11,550 nucleotides of DNA, from contig CAJJUC010000072.1 in the NCBI GenBank assembly GCA_905195005.1, positions 1-11,550 of the forward strand, written 5' to 3'. This document shows, one piece after another, positions 1 through 5,765 of the stretch. The stretch's first letter is position 1, and each line of letters starts with the position of its first letter. This DNA is from an uncultured Eubacteriales bacterium. GTDB lineage: Bacteria > Bacillota > Clostridia > UMGS1883. Below the pieces are notes generated by a model that had not been told where the DNA came from, searched no databases, and worked only from the letters and a program-made list of their open reading frames with translations. The translations under genes were made by a program, and so were the position numbers.

Positions 1-153
1 GAAAGAAACGTGGCTCAGACCGTCGCCTATCATACTGTAGCGCTTCAGAACAAGGCTCACGCCGAGAAGCGACGAGCAGAGACTGACCAAAATCCCTGCA
101 ATAACGGCGCGCGTCATAAACGAATATTCAAAAAGCTCAGAAAATATGCTCAT
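1..153 (-). CDS. znuB: Metal (zinc-type) ABC transporter permease, N-terminal part only
   Basis: This is the first 51 codons of a ZnuB/MntB-like inner-membrane permease; the rest lies beyond base 1. The translation starts MSIFSELFEYSFMTRAV and continues with a hydrophobic helix (AGILVSLCSSLLGVSLVL) followed by KRYSMIGDGLSHVSF. The G-D-G-L-S-H segment after the first helix is typical of the ABC-3 family of Zn/Mn/Fe permeases. The ATG at 153 overlaps the stop of the ATPase gene (ATGA, 150-153), and a GGAGG sits about 7 bases upstream, so the two are translationally coupled. The partner ATPase and the upstream Fur-family regulator suggest zinc uptake, but manganese is possible. The metal cannot be read from this fragment, and no substrate-binding protein gene is in view. 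Confidence 0.85.
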   Translation of the reverse strand, partial: MSIFSELFEYSFMTRAVIAGILVSLCSSLLGVSLVLKRYSMIGDGLSHVSF

Positions 154-842
154 ATTGTTTCCTCCCCGGAAAGCTCATATTCCTGCGGCGTTCCGAAAAA
201 TGCTGCTTCACGTTTTCCAATCTTAAGGACATGCTTTGCAACCGAAAGCGATGTATGAACATCATGCGAAACCATAATAACAGTTATGCCGCTTTTGTTG
301 ATTCTGCAAATTGTTTCGTAAAAGTCGGCGGCAGCCGATGGGTCAAGCCCGGCAATCGGTTCGTCCAGCAGAATCATTTTCCGCGCGGCGCAAAGCGCTC
401 TCGCAAGCAGTGCGCGCTGCCGCTGTCCGCCGGAAAGATTCCGGAAGCATTCTCCTCTTTTTTCATATATTCCGAGCAGCTTCATATTATTTTTCGCAAG
501 CTGCTTTTCTTTTTTTCCGTAAAACGGACGCCAACCAAGCTTATTCAGACAGCCCGAAAGCACAACCTCGCCGACAGAAGCCGGAAAATCACGCTGAACG
601 GGCGAGGCTTGCGGCAGATAGCCTATGTCGTGCCGCTTCATTCCGCCGCCGAAGCTTATTTCACCGCTGCTTTGCGCGTGCAGTCCGAGAATTGTTTTCA
701 TCAGCGAGCTTTTTCCGCTTCCGTTCTCTCCGAAAATTACAAGAAAATCGCCGTCTTCAACGGAAAAATTGATGTTTTCGAGAATGTTTTTTCCGTCATA
801 AGCGATATTAAGATTTTTTACTGTCATCAGCGTTTCCGCCAT
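150..842 (-). CDS. znuC: Metal ABC transporter ATP-binding protein (ZnuC-like)
   Basis: This cytoplasmic ATPase subunit powers a metal importer. At 230 residues it is the usual length. All ABC motifs are present: Walker A GENGSGKS at 38-45, Q-loop Q78, signature LSGGQ at 136-140, Walker B MILLDE at 156-161, D-loop AGLD at 164-167 and switch H193. The start at 842 is preceded by AGGAGG nine bases upstream (852-857), which favours it over an internal Met at codon 6. The start lies inside the end of the Fur-family gene (35-base overlap), and the stop overlaps the permease start, so the three genes form one tightly coupled operon. The ZnuC assignment rather than MntB/FimC-type rests on the Fur-family neighbour and general resemblance. 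It is good at family level and weaker for the metal. Confidence 0.9.
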   Translation of the reverse strand: MAETLMTVKNLNIAYDGKNILENINFSVEDGDFLVIFGENGSGKSSLMKTILGLHAQSSGEISFGGGMKRHDIGYLPQASPVQRDFPASVGEVVLSGCLNKLGWRPFYGKKEKQLAKNNMKLLGIYEKRGECFRNLSGGQRQRALLARALCAARKMILLDEPIAGLDPSAAADFYETICRINKSGITVIMVSHDVHTSLSVAKHVLKIGKREAAFFGTPQEYELSGEETI

Positions 843-1245
843 CGTGCATTTCCTCCTTCTCGCTGCATTTTGCGCATGTTCCGTACATCACGGTTCGGCA
901 GTTATCAACCTTAAAACCGTGGTGCTGTTCAATATGCGGAGCCAATGCCTCCATATATGAGCAGTCAACATGGAAAAGTGTTCCGCAATGCGTGCACTGC
1001 AAATGAAAGTGATTTTTGCAGCCGCCCTCGGCATATTGATAGCATGCCACCTTATCGGTTATATATTTTCGCACAAGCCCCATTTCAACAAGCTTATCGA
1101 GCCGTCGGTATATTGTTGCAAGTCCGGCTTTTTCACCGTTTGAGCGCAGAATATCGGCAATTTGCGCCGCAGTCAGATGACCGCCGTTGCTTTTCAGACA
1201 GTTTAAAACGGCAATCCGCTGCCGTGTGTTGTAATCGTTTTTCAT
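808..1245 (-). CDS. zur: Fur-family metalloregulator, probably Zur
   Basis: This is a DNA-binding repressor of 145 residues with the two-part Fur layout. Residues 1-75 are a winged helix (recognition segment around KAGLATIYRRLDKLVEMGLV, 39-58). Residues 76-130 are a dimerisation/metal domain with HFHLQC (79-84). Two CxxC pairs, C84/C87 and C124/C127, match the structural zinc site of the family. A TTG nine bases upstream (1254) is also in frame, but AGGA at 1258-1261 is well spaced for the ATG at 1245 and too close to the TTG, so ATG is chosen. Being first in an operon with an ABC metal importer, and having a Fur-type box over its own promoter, points to Zur. Fur or PerR-like specificity cannot be excluded from the sequence. 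The C-terminal tail (EEMHDGGNADDSKKS) overlaps the ATPase gene. Confidence 0.88.
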   Translation of the reverse strand: MKNDYNTRQRIAVLNCLKSNGGHLTAAQIADILRSNGEKAGLATIYRRLDKLVEMGLVRKYITDKVACYQYAEGGCKNHFHLQCTHCGTLFHVDCSYMEALAPHIEQHHGFKVDNCRTVMYGTCAKCSEKEEMHDGGNADDSKKS

Positions 1246-1288
1246 AATAACCAAATTCCTTTTTTGAAGATGATGCAGCCTGTAAATT

Positions 1289-1303
1289 TGAAAATCATTC
1301 TCA
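1289..1303. promoter_or_regulatory. Fur/Zur-type operator box
   Basis: Read on the minus strand, TGAGAAT-G-ATTTTCA is a 7-1-7 inverted repeat with one mismatched pair, close to the Fur-family core TGATAAT-N-ATTATCA. A wider TGTAA...TTACA symmetry spans 1281-1310. The box touches the -10 and covers the predicted start site, the position expected for metal-dependent autorepression of the regulator-importer operon. Which Fur-family protein binds is inferred from the adjacent gene. Confidence 0.7.
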
Positions 1304-1331
1304 TATTACACCATATTGTGCAAAATGTCAA
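1303..1331 (-). promoter_or_regulatory. Promoter of the zur-znuCB operon
   Basis: On the minus strand there is a perfect -35 TTGACA (1331-1326), a 17-base spacer and -10 TAATAT (1308-1303). Transcription would start near 1296, inside the Fur-type box, about 50 bases before the ATG at 1245. This is seen directly in the sequence; activity is inferred. Confidence 0.8.
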
Positions 1332-1382
1332 TAGAAGTGTTTCTCAAAGGAAAAAAAATATCATATTTTTTGAAAAAAGGTA

Positions 1383-1411
1383 TTGAAAATAACGGCTATA
1401 TATGCTAATAT
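1383..1411 (+). promoter_or_regulatory. Promoter of the 71-residue membrane protein gene
   Basis: TTGAAA (1383-1388), a 17-base spacer and TAATAT (1406-1411), with a TGC just before the -10 (extended -10). The predicted start is near 1418, giving a leader of only about 20 bases before the GTG at 1438. It diverges from the zur promoter. Confidence 0.65.
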
Positions 1412-1437
1412 AAATTGTCAGATTTTTTGAAATATGG

Positions 1438-1653
1438 GTGAGGCTTTTGTTGTATAATGCAATCATTCTGATAGTAGTTGCCATATTCTTAATTGCGCTG
1501 TATGTAAAAAACGTTGTTCCGTTTTTGCAGGAGCGTTCATACATAAAAATGGAGATTGAAAGGTCGTTTTCGGAATCGGAAGCGGCATACTGGAAAAAGG
1601 AACTGAAAAAGCTCTATATAGAGCATATCCCGATTTTTCATTTCTTTCTTTGA
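1438..1653 (+). CDS. Small single-pass membrane protein, function unknown
   Basis: I do not recognise this 71-residue protein. It has one strongly hydrophobic segment near the N terminus (LLYNAIILIVVAIFLIALYV, about residues 3-22). A charged, probably helical region follows (QERSYIKMEIERSFSESEAAYWKKELKKLY, about 30-60), then a hydrophobic tail HIPIFHFFL. This predicts an N-in membrane anchor with a cytoplasmic or extracellular helical domain; orientation is not certain. The start is GTG and no good Shine-Dalgarno is seen; an ATG at 1434 is in another frame. The gene has its own extended -10 promoter and a hairpin-plus-U6 sequence at its stop, which supports a real transcript. Resemblance to short division or spore membrane proteins is only in general layout. 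Confidence 0.6.
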   Translation: MRLLLYNAIILIVVAIFLIALYVKNVVPFLQERSYIKMEIERSFSESEAAYWKKELKKLYIEHIPIFHFFL

Positions 1654-1670
1654 GACTTTCAAAGTTTTTT
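1648..1670 (+). terminator. Probable intrinsic terminator after the 71-residue gene
   Basis: A 6-bp stem CTTTGA/TCAAAG (1648-1653 and 1659-1664) with a 5-base loop is followed directly by six T residues. The left arm includes the TGA stop. The stem is AT-rich, so this is a weak terminator. Confidence 0.5.
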
Positions 1671-1691
1671 GTGAATATGCGAAAAAAACTC

Positions 1692-1720
1692 TTGCTTTTT
1701 CTTTGAAAATGTGTTATTAT
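1692..1720 (+). promoter_or_regulatory. Promoter of the tRNA-Leu gene
   Basis: TTGCTT (1692-1697), a 17-base spacer and TATTAT (1715-1720) with TGT immediately before the -10. It lies about 30 bases upstream of the mature tRNA. It is the only clear promoter upstream of the mntA/hepT pair. Confidence 0.6.
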
Positions 1721-1726
1721 ATTTTT

Positions 1727-1742
1727 CGCAGCAAGTGCTGCG
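1727..1742 (+). other. Short hairpin in the tRNA 5' leader
   Basis: CGCAGC-AAGT-GCTGCG forms a 6-bp GC-rich stem ending nine bases before the mature tRNA 5' end. There is no T tract, so it is not a terminator. It could assist leader processing by RNase P or simply prevent misfolding; this is inference. Confidence 0.4.
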
Positions 1743-1751
1743 ATGATATTT

Positions 1752-1838
1752 GCGGATATGGCGGAATCGGCAGACGCGCATGGTTCAGGTCCATGTGAAA
1801 GCAATTTCATGGAGGTTCAAGTCCTCTTATCCGCACCA
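1752..1838 (+). tRNA. tRNA-Leu (anticodon CAG)
   Basis: The acceptor stem GCGGATA (1752-1758) pairs fully with TATCCGC (1828-1834). The anticodon stem CATGG/CCATG encloses the loop TTCAGGT with anticodon CAG at 1786-1788, reading leucine CUG. A long variable arm TGAAA-GCAA-TTTCA (class II) and a T arm with TTCAAGT are present. The discriminator is A1835 (as in leucine tRNAs) and CCA is encoded at 1836-1838. Confidence 0.97.
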
Positions 1839-1840
1839 CA

Positions 1841-1870
1841 ATCCTGTATCGCACGGTACAGGATTTTTTT
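1841..1870 (+). terminator. Intrinsic terminator after tRNA-Leu
   Basis: ATCCTGTATC (1841-1850) pairs with GGTACAGGAT (1855-1864), a 10-bp stem with one T-G pair and a GCAC loop, followed by a T run to 1870. It starts two bases after the encoded CCA. The mntA ribosome-binding site (GAAAGG, 1871-1876) begins right at its end. Confidence 0.9.
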
Positions 1871-1886
1871 GAAAGGCTGTGAATTT

Positions 1887-2189
1887 ATGGCTGTATATTC
1901 TGTTGATGAGCTTCGTATGATTGTTAGTGACATTGCCAAACAATACGGTGTTAAAAAGGTTGCATTGTTTGGATCTTACTCTACCGGCAAGCAGACATCT
2001 GAAAGCGACATTGATTTGCTTATTGACAAAGGCGATATTAAAGGCTTGTTTATGCTTAACAGCTTTATAAATTCACTTCAGGATAAGCTTGGTAAAGATG
2101 TTGATGTAATGACATATTCCTCGCTCAACCGCTCGCTTATTAAGGATTCTGTCAGAGATGAGGTGGTTCTCTATGAATACCAGAGATGA
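1887..2189 (+). CDS. mntA: MntA-type antitoxin, minimal nucleotidyltransferase
   Basis: This 100-residue minimal nucleotidyltransferase (MNT) is the antitoxin half of a HEPN/MNT pair. The catalytic signature GSX10DXD is exact: G29-S30, ten residues, D41-I-D43. A third acidic region DVDV is at 71-74. Family members are known to AMPylate a tyrosine in the partner HEPN toxin and so silence it. The open frame runs back into the tRNA gene, but the ATG at 1887 has GAAAGG ten bases upstream and gives the normal family length. The gene overlaps hepT by 17 bases. It sits directly behind the tRNA-Leu terminator with no promoter I can see in the 48-base gap, so expression may rely on read-through. Confidence 0.92.
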   Translation: MAVYSVDELRMIVSDIAKQYGVKKVALFGSYSTGKQTSESDIDLLIDKGDIKGLFMLNSFINSLQDKLGKDVDVMTYSSLNRSLIKDSVRDEVVLYEYQR

Positions 2190-2511
2190 AATTGTACTTA
2201 AGAAAATCATACAATATTGTGATGAAATCAGTGCAACCATTTCACGCTTTAATCTGACCCATGAATCTTTCACAGAAGATTTTGTTGCACGCAATGCAAT
2301 TTCAATGTGCATACTTCAAATCGGTGAATTAGTCGGCAAATTGTCCGATAGGTTCAAGGTTGAGAACAATGCCATGCCTTGGCGTGAAATTAAAACTATG
2401 CGGAATATAGCCGCTCATAATTACGGCGAAATCGACATTGATATTCTTTGGGAAACCGCTACCGGTGACATACCTGATTTAAAAGAATATTGTAAAAAGT
2501 TTATAGCTTAA
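2173..2511 (+). CDS. hepT: HepT-like HEPN-domain RNase toxin (DUF86 family)
   Basis: This 112-residue, all-helical HEPN protein is the toxin of the pair. The RX4HXY motif is intact: R77-N-I-A-A-H82-N-Y84. In this family Arg and His form the RNase site, and the Tyr is the residue modified by the MntA partner. The module therefore looks functional on both sides. An upstream in-frame ATG (2158) would add five residues, but GAGGTGG at 2160-2166 is ideally spaced (6 bases) for the ATG at 2173. The overlap with mntA implies coupled translation, antitoxin first. Characterised HEPN/MNT toxins cleave RNA, including tRNA 3' ends in one studied case. The target here is unknown. Confidence 0.92.
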   Translation: MNTRDEIVLKKIIQYCDEISATISRFNLTHESFTEDFVARNAISMCILQIGELVGKLSDRFKVENNAMPWREIKTMRNIAAHNYGEIDIDILWETATGDIPDLKEYCKKFIA

Positions 2512-2522
2512 TATTAAATGAC

Positions 2523-2538
2523 ATCTGAGGATGTCCTT
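2523..2538. repeat. 16-base direct repeat, copy 1
   Basis: ATCTGAGGATGTCCTT occurs here and identically at 5871-5886. It lies 12 bases after the hepT stop and eight bases before the terminator hairpin at 2547. Within copy 1, GACATC (2520-2525) and GATGTC (2530-2535) can form a small hairpin with a TGAG loop. Confidence 0.7.
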
Positions 2539-2546
2539 AGATTACT

Positions 2547-2579
2547 GACAAAACCCACCATTTCCAGGTGGGTTTTGTC
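2547..2579 (+). terminator. Strong, bidirectional-type terminator after hepT
   Basis: GACAAAACCCACC (2547-2559) pairs perfectly over 13 bp with GGTGGGTTTTGTC (2567-2579) around a 7-base loop. The GC core with A4 on the left and T4 on the right would work in either direction. It separates hepT from the convergent 85-codon gene. Confidence 0.85.
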
Positions 2580-2680
2580 GTACATATTAGATTTTTAATC
2601 CATGTTGATAAAAAGTGAAAATACTTGGTGTATGTCCGCACTCCCGACCTCATCAATTCGGTTAAAGCTAAACCGAACCA

Positions 2681-2938
2681 TCATTTTTTTCTTATTAAGC
2701 TTTTTAGCGCGTCAATAACCAATCCATAAACTATCATTGTAATCATACTCAAAATGTACCAAAGGTGAGGAACCGAATTGATAACATCACAGCAAGCTTT
2801 GGAGCCGCTTAAAACATTCAAAATCGGATTGAAGCCGATAAACAATCCGACATCATCAAAACCGGTCACATTTAAGATGACTCCGATAATGCCGACAAGG
2901 GCAAACCAAAATGTAAAAGATTTTATCGCTTTTTTCAT
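2681..2938 (-). CDS. Small two-helix membrane protein, function unknown
   Basis: This 85-residue protein is not one I can name. It has a basic start (MKKAIKSF) and one membrane helix at about 8-27 (FTFWFALVGIIGVILNVTGF). A polar loop with adjacent cysteines (GSKACCDV) follows, then a second helix at about 58-78 preceded by PHLWYIL, and a basic tail ending SLIRKK. Both ends are probably cytoplasmic. The ATG at 2938 has GGAG nine bases upstream. It has its own promoter in the gap behind the beta-helix gene and converges on hepT. The short two-helix layout recalls holins, but there are no phage neighbours and no lysis gene, so that reading is not supported. Confidence 0.7.
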   Translation of the reverse strand: MKKAIKSFTFWFALVGIIGVILNVTGFDDVGLFIGFNPILNVLSGSKACCDVINSVPHLWYILSMITMIVYGLVIDALKSLIRKK

Positions 2939-2981
2939 TTAATCGCGCTCCATATACAAATTTCAGGCTGCTGTTGTTATG

Positions 2982-3010
2982 ATTATACCATGCATTGCCG
3001 GTCAGAACAA
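2982..3010 (-). promoter_or_regulatory. Promoter of the 85-residue membrane protein gene
   Basis: On the minus strand there is a perfect TATAAT (2987-2982) with TGG before it (extended -10), and a weak -35 TTGTTC (3010-3005) at 17 bases. The predicted start lies about 35-40 bases upstream of the ATG. Confidence 0.55.
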
Positions 3011-3076
3011 CGGTTTGATATAAATTTCTCGCTTTGTACAACACATTTTTCTGTATGACTTGGCATTTTTCGTCAG

Positions 3077-5023
3077 TTAGTTTTCAGATAATTCTGCCGA
3101 TGCGCTGTGGCATTGCGGTATTATATTACTATCCCACAGGAAAGCTTTCATTTTTGTTGCGCCTGTAGTATTCAAACCGAACGCGGCAATCTCAAAAGCA
3201 ATATATTCTGCAGATTCAAGAGTTTTTGATTTAATATCTATAAGTCTGTCTCCGTTATAGCTTGCCACGTACACCGTTGCGGTTCTGTCAAGATCCGAAA
3301 CGGATAATTTTTCTGTGGTCAGCGTCAGCAACGGCGCTTTGGGAAAAAGCCAATGCATATTGTTTTTGTATATAACCCTGTAATTGTCATTGTCAGGTAT
3401 GATGAGATTTGAACGATCACCAAGCGGGGCGTGCCACTGTTCATCAAACACATATTCTATGTACACCGGTTCGGATAACGTTGGCGTTTTGTTTACGGAT
3501 ACGCCGATTTTTTCAGTGCCGGTCAAACCTCTTCGGAATTGAAACGTGCTGCCGTTCATAAGATAGAGGTTGCTTGGCAAATCGTTTTCGGACGAGGTAT
3601 TTCCGATTATGGTTGTGCCTTCCGAGATTTCAAGCACTTTGCCGTAATCGTTTTTCTTGTTTAAGCAAATTCCACCGCCCTGCGGAGATTTATTCTTTGT
3701 TATTGTTGCAGAGTTAAATATACACCATGTGCGGATGTAGTCAATGTAAACTCCGCCGCCTGCTTTTCTTGCTGTGTTTTCTTCGATTATACAGCTTCCG
3801 TTAACGACGAACGAATCTCCGCTTGGGGAAATTCCTCCGCCTAAATCTGCGGTATTTCCCTTTATGTAAAATGGGTTTTCGCCTTTTGATATCATAACTT
3901 GTGTATCGCTTGCCGCCCGGATTCCGCCGCCTCCTCCTGCTGCACAAGTATTATTGCTTACAGAGCCGTCGCGCAAATTAAGCATAGTGCCCTGACCCGC
4001 AAAAATACCTCCGCCGTCAGACCCGGATGTATTATTGCATATATTGCTGCAATTAATATTGGTAGCCGGATTGCTACACTTGTTTCCGTCGAGATAAATA
4101 CCTCCGCCGCTGTCGGAAGCGGAGTTATCGTGTATGTTGGCGTTATCTATATGCGCATGAATATTGTTCGCAGCAAATCTGAGATAAATTCCGCCGCCTA
4201 AATTTGCTCTGTTTTTGCTTAATTCAATGTCGCGGAATTTAATTATGCCGCTCGTTTCGGTATAAATCGCACCGCCCGTCCTTGTCGCAGCATTGCTGTC
4301 TGCTTTTATATTGCAGATTTCACCTTCTGTATTGTCTTTAAGATGAATTGCTCCGCCGTTTATTGCGCTGTTTCCGTTCATTTCGCCGCCGTGTGTATTT
4401 ATTGTGCCGTTTTCAACAGAAATTGCACCGCCCGAGCCGCTCGGCGCTTTATTGTTGTTTATAGAGCCGCCGTACATAGTAAATGTACCGCCGTTTACAA
4501 AAACGCCTCCGCCGTTTGCTTGCTCAACAGTGTTATCTGATATACTGCCGCCGTACATCACAAAATTACTGCCCGACTGACAGTTTACTGCGCCGAATTT
4601 TGCATTGTCTTTTTTTGCAGAACCCTTTGCACCGGTAATTTTACCGCCGGCCTTGCAGTCGCAGAGTACGAAGGTTTGGTTTTTGCCGACGCAAACAGCC
4701 GGGTTTCCTGCGTTATCTATCGTAAGCGTATTGCCGTTAAGGCAAAGATATACGGTGACATTGGAAATGTTGAGAGTGCTTGTTGTAGTAACATTATTTT
4801 CCAAATACAAATATTTCGTTGTTCCCGTATCGCCGCTTGCCGTGCCGACAGAGGTGTCGCCGTTCCACGCTTGCCAATTTGCCGTTTCACCGTGTTCGCT
4901 CATGCAATTATTCACTCCGCAGACGCAATGGCTGTGATTTTCGGAAATCTCTCCGTTTGCATATGCCGCAGTCGCAAAAGCTGCCAAAATCAGTGCAAAA
5001 AATACCGATGATAATCTTTTCAT
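3077..5023 (-). CDS. Secreted right-handed beta-helix repeat protein
   Basis: This 648-residue extracellular protein has unproven activity. A signal peptide (MKRLSSVFFALILAAFATAAYA, 1-22) is followed by a Cys/His segment (SHCVCGVNNC, 31-40) and a W..W stretch. That arrangement, leading into YLYLENNVTTTS and VYLCLNGNTL, resembles the N-terminal part of many gut Firmicutes beta-helix proteins. Eleven coils carry GG[GA][IV] turns at about 171, 198, 223, 250, 276, 306, 337, 365, 395, 422 and 449, spaced 25-31 residues, with Asn-rich turns (NNTSG, KGNTA). The C-terminal part (about 566-648) is a small beta domain with MKAFLWDS, a motif frequent at the ends of clostridial extracellular proteins. 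No LPXTG, dockerin or catalytic pectate-lyase signature is visible. It is second in the tetR operon (9-base gap), and its Shine-Dalgarno lies in the tetR stop region. Adhesin or glycan-binding is the best guess. Confidence 0.88.
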   Translation of the reverse strand: MKRLSSVFFALILAAFATAAYANGEISENHSHCVCGVNNCMSEHGETANWQAWNGDTSVGTASGDTGTTKYLYLENNVTTTSTLNISNVTVYLCLNGNTLTIDNAGNPAVCVGKNQTFVLCDCKAGGKITGAKGSAKKDNAKFGAVNCQSGSNFVMYGGSISDNTVEQANGGGVFVNGGTFTMYGGSINNNKAPSGSGGAISVENGTINTHGGEMNGNSAINGGAIHLKDNTEGEICNIKADSNAATRTGGAIYTETSGIIKFRDIELSKNRANLGGGIYLRFAANNIHAHIDNANIHDNSASDSGGGIYLDGNKCSNPATNINCSNICNNTSGSDGGGIFAGQGTMLNLRDGSVSNNTCAAGGGGGIRAASDTQVMISKGENPFYIKGNTADLGGGISPSGDSFVVNGSCIIEENTARKAGGGVYIDYIRTWCIFNSATITKNKSPQGGGICLNKKNDYGKVLEISEGTTIIGNTSSENDLPSNLYLMNGSTFQFRRGLTGTEKIGVSVNKTPTLSEPVYIEYVFDEQWHAPLGDRSNLIIPDNDNYRVIYKNNMHWLFPKAPLLTLTTEKLSVSDLDRTATVYVASYNGDRLIDIKSKTLESAEYIAFEIAAFGLNTTGATKMKAFLWDSNIIPQCHSASAELSEN

Positions 5024-5032
5024 AATTTATAC

Positions 5033-5725
5033 CTATTCCTTTCCGCTGTCCAACAGCTTAAAATCATACCTCATTTCCAGTGCCGCAAACAACTTATGCA
5101 TAACCTCTGTGGAAATTGTCTTTAAATCCAATGCCGCAACAAATGCAAGCACCTTTTCCCGGTATTCCTCCGAAACATTATAGACACGCATTGCCGCCGA
5201 CAGAAAGCGGTTCACCTTATGTTCGAGAGGAAAATGAATGTCACATTTTTTCACCATGTAATTTCGCATCAGTCCCGATGTGCCGATTTCCATTTCATAG
5301 AAATCACATTCGGTATACCCAGGGAAATTGCCGCCGAATATCTGCTTTAATTCTGCCGTGGTTTGAAGAAAAATATATTCGGCAATATATGGCACCGTAT
5401 ACGCTTCAATATATATTTCTCTCAGGCTTTCATTCAGCTCGGTAAGCGTAAGCTGTATCGCCGTTTCCACTGCATAAATGTAAACCGGCTGCAAATTATC
5501 ACCGACAATGCTTTTTGCCGCACCGAATTGTCCGCCGAACATTGTTTTCACAAGCTCCAGCAAAACGGCGTCCTTAGTCGGAAAAAAGTTTTGAAAGCTG
5601 CCCCTTGATATGCCTGCCTCCTCTGTAATCTGTGTAATTGTAGTGTTTTTGTAGCCTTGTTCCAAGAATAAACGAACGCAGACGGTCAGAATTTTATTTT
5701 TCGTTTCGATACCATCTTTTCGCAT
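5033..5725 (-). CDS. TetR-family transcriptional repressor
   Basis: This 230-residue regulator has a TetR N-terminal domain. Residues 9-28 form the first helices (TKNKILTVCVRLFLEQGYKN). The helix-turn-helix lies at about 29-48 (TITQITEEAGISRGSFQNFF), followed by P-T-K-D-A-V-L. Residues beyond about 60 form a divergent ligand-binding and dimer domain with no recognisable effector signature. The ATG at 5725 lies 12 bases after GGAGG, longer than usual. A closer out-of-frame ATG at 5732 would give only a 12-residue peptide. A perfect 14-base palindrome sits on its promoter, so autorepression is likely. The only other gene in the transcript is the beta-helix protein nine bases downstream, so that protein is the probable regulated output. 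Confidence 0.9.
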   Translation of the reverse strand: MRKDGIETKNKILTVCVRLFLEQGYKNTTITQITEEAGISRGSFQNFFPTKDAVLLELVKTMFGGQFGAAKSIVGDNLQPVYIYAVETAIQLTLTELNESLREIYIEAYTVPYIAEYIFLQTTAELKQIFGGNFPGYTECDFYEMEIGTSGLMRNYMVKKCDIHFPLEHKVNRFLSAAMRVYNVSEEYREKVLAFVAALDLKTISTEVMHKLFAALEMRYDFKLLDSGKE

Positions 5726-5751
5726 AAGACATACGCACCTCCTTTAATAAC

Positions 5752-5765
5752 TAATATGCATATTA
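5752..5765. promoter_or_regulatory. Palindromic operator at the tetR promoter
   Basis: TAATATGCATATTA is a perfect 14-base palindrome. It touches the -10 and covers the predicted transcription start. Size, symmetry and position fit a TetR-family operator; binding by the adjacent regulator is inferred. Confidence 0.65.

Noticed and set aside
231..914. 227-codon plus-strand open frame opposite the ABC ATPase
   Set aside because: The minus strand holds all the ABC motifs; the plus-strand product has no recognisable domain.
1610..1623. Palindrome GCTCTATATAGAGC
   Set aside because: It lies inside the coding region of the 71-residue protein and has no T tract; probably fortuitous.
1743..1886. 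Upstream extension of the mntA open frame
   Set aside because: It runs through the tRNA-Leu gene and its terminator; the ATG at 1887 has a ribosome-binding site and matches family length.
1752..2600. Genomic island with attachment sites at tRNA-Leu
   Set aside because: No second copy of the tRNA 3' end and no integrase are visible in the window.
2681..2938. Phage holin
   Set aside because: It has two helices and a basic tail, but no lysin, phage gene or lysis cassette is nearby.
3899..5025. Several 65-111 codon plus-strand open frames opposite the beta-helix gene
   Set aside because: They are antisense shadows of a repeat-rich gene with biased codons; their Cys/Ala/Arg-rich products and lack of ribosome sites argue against coding.
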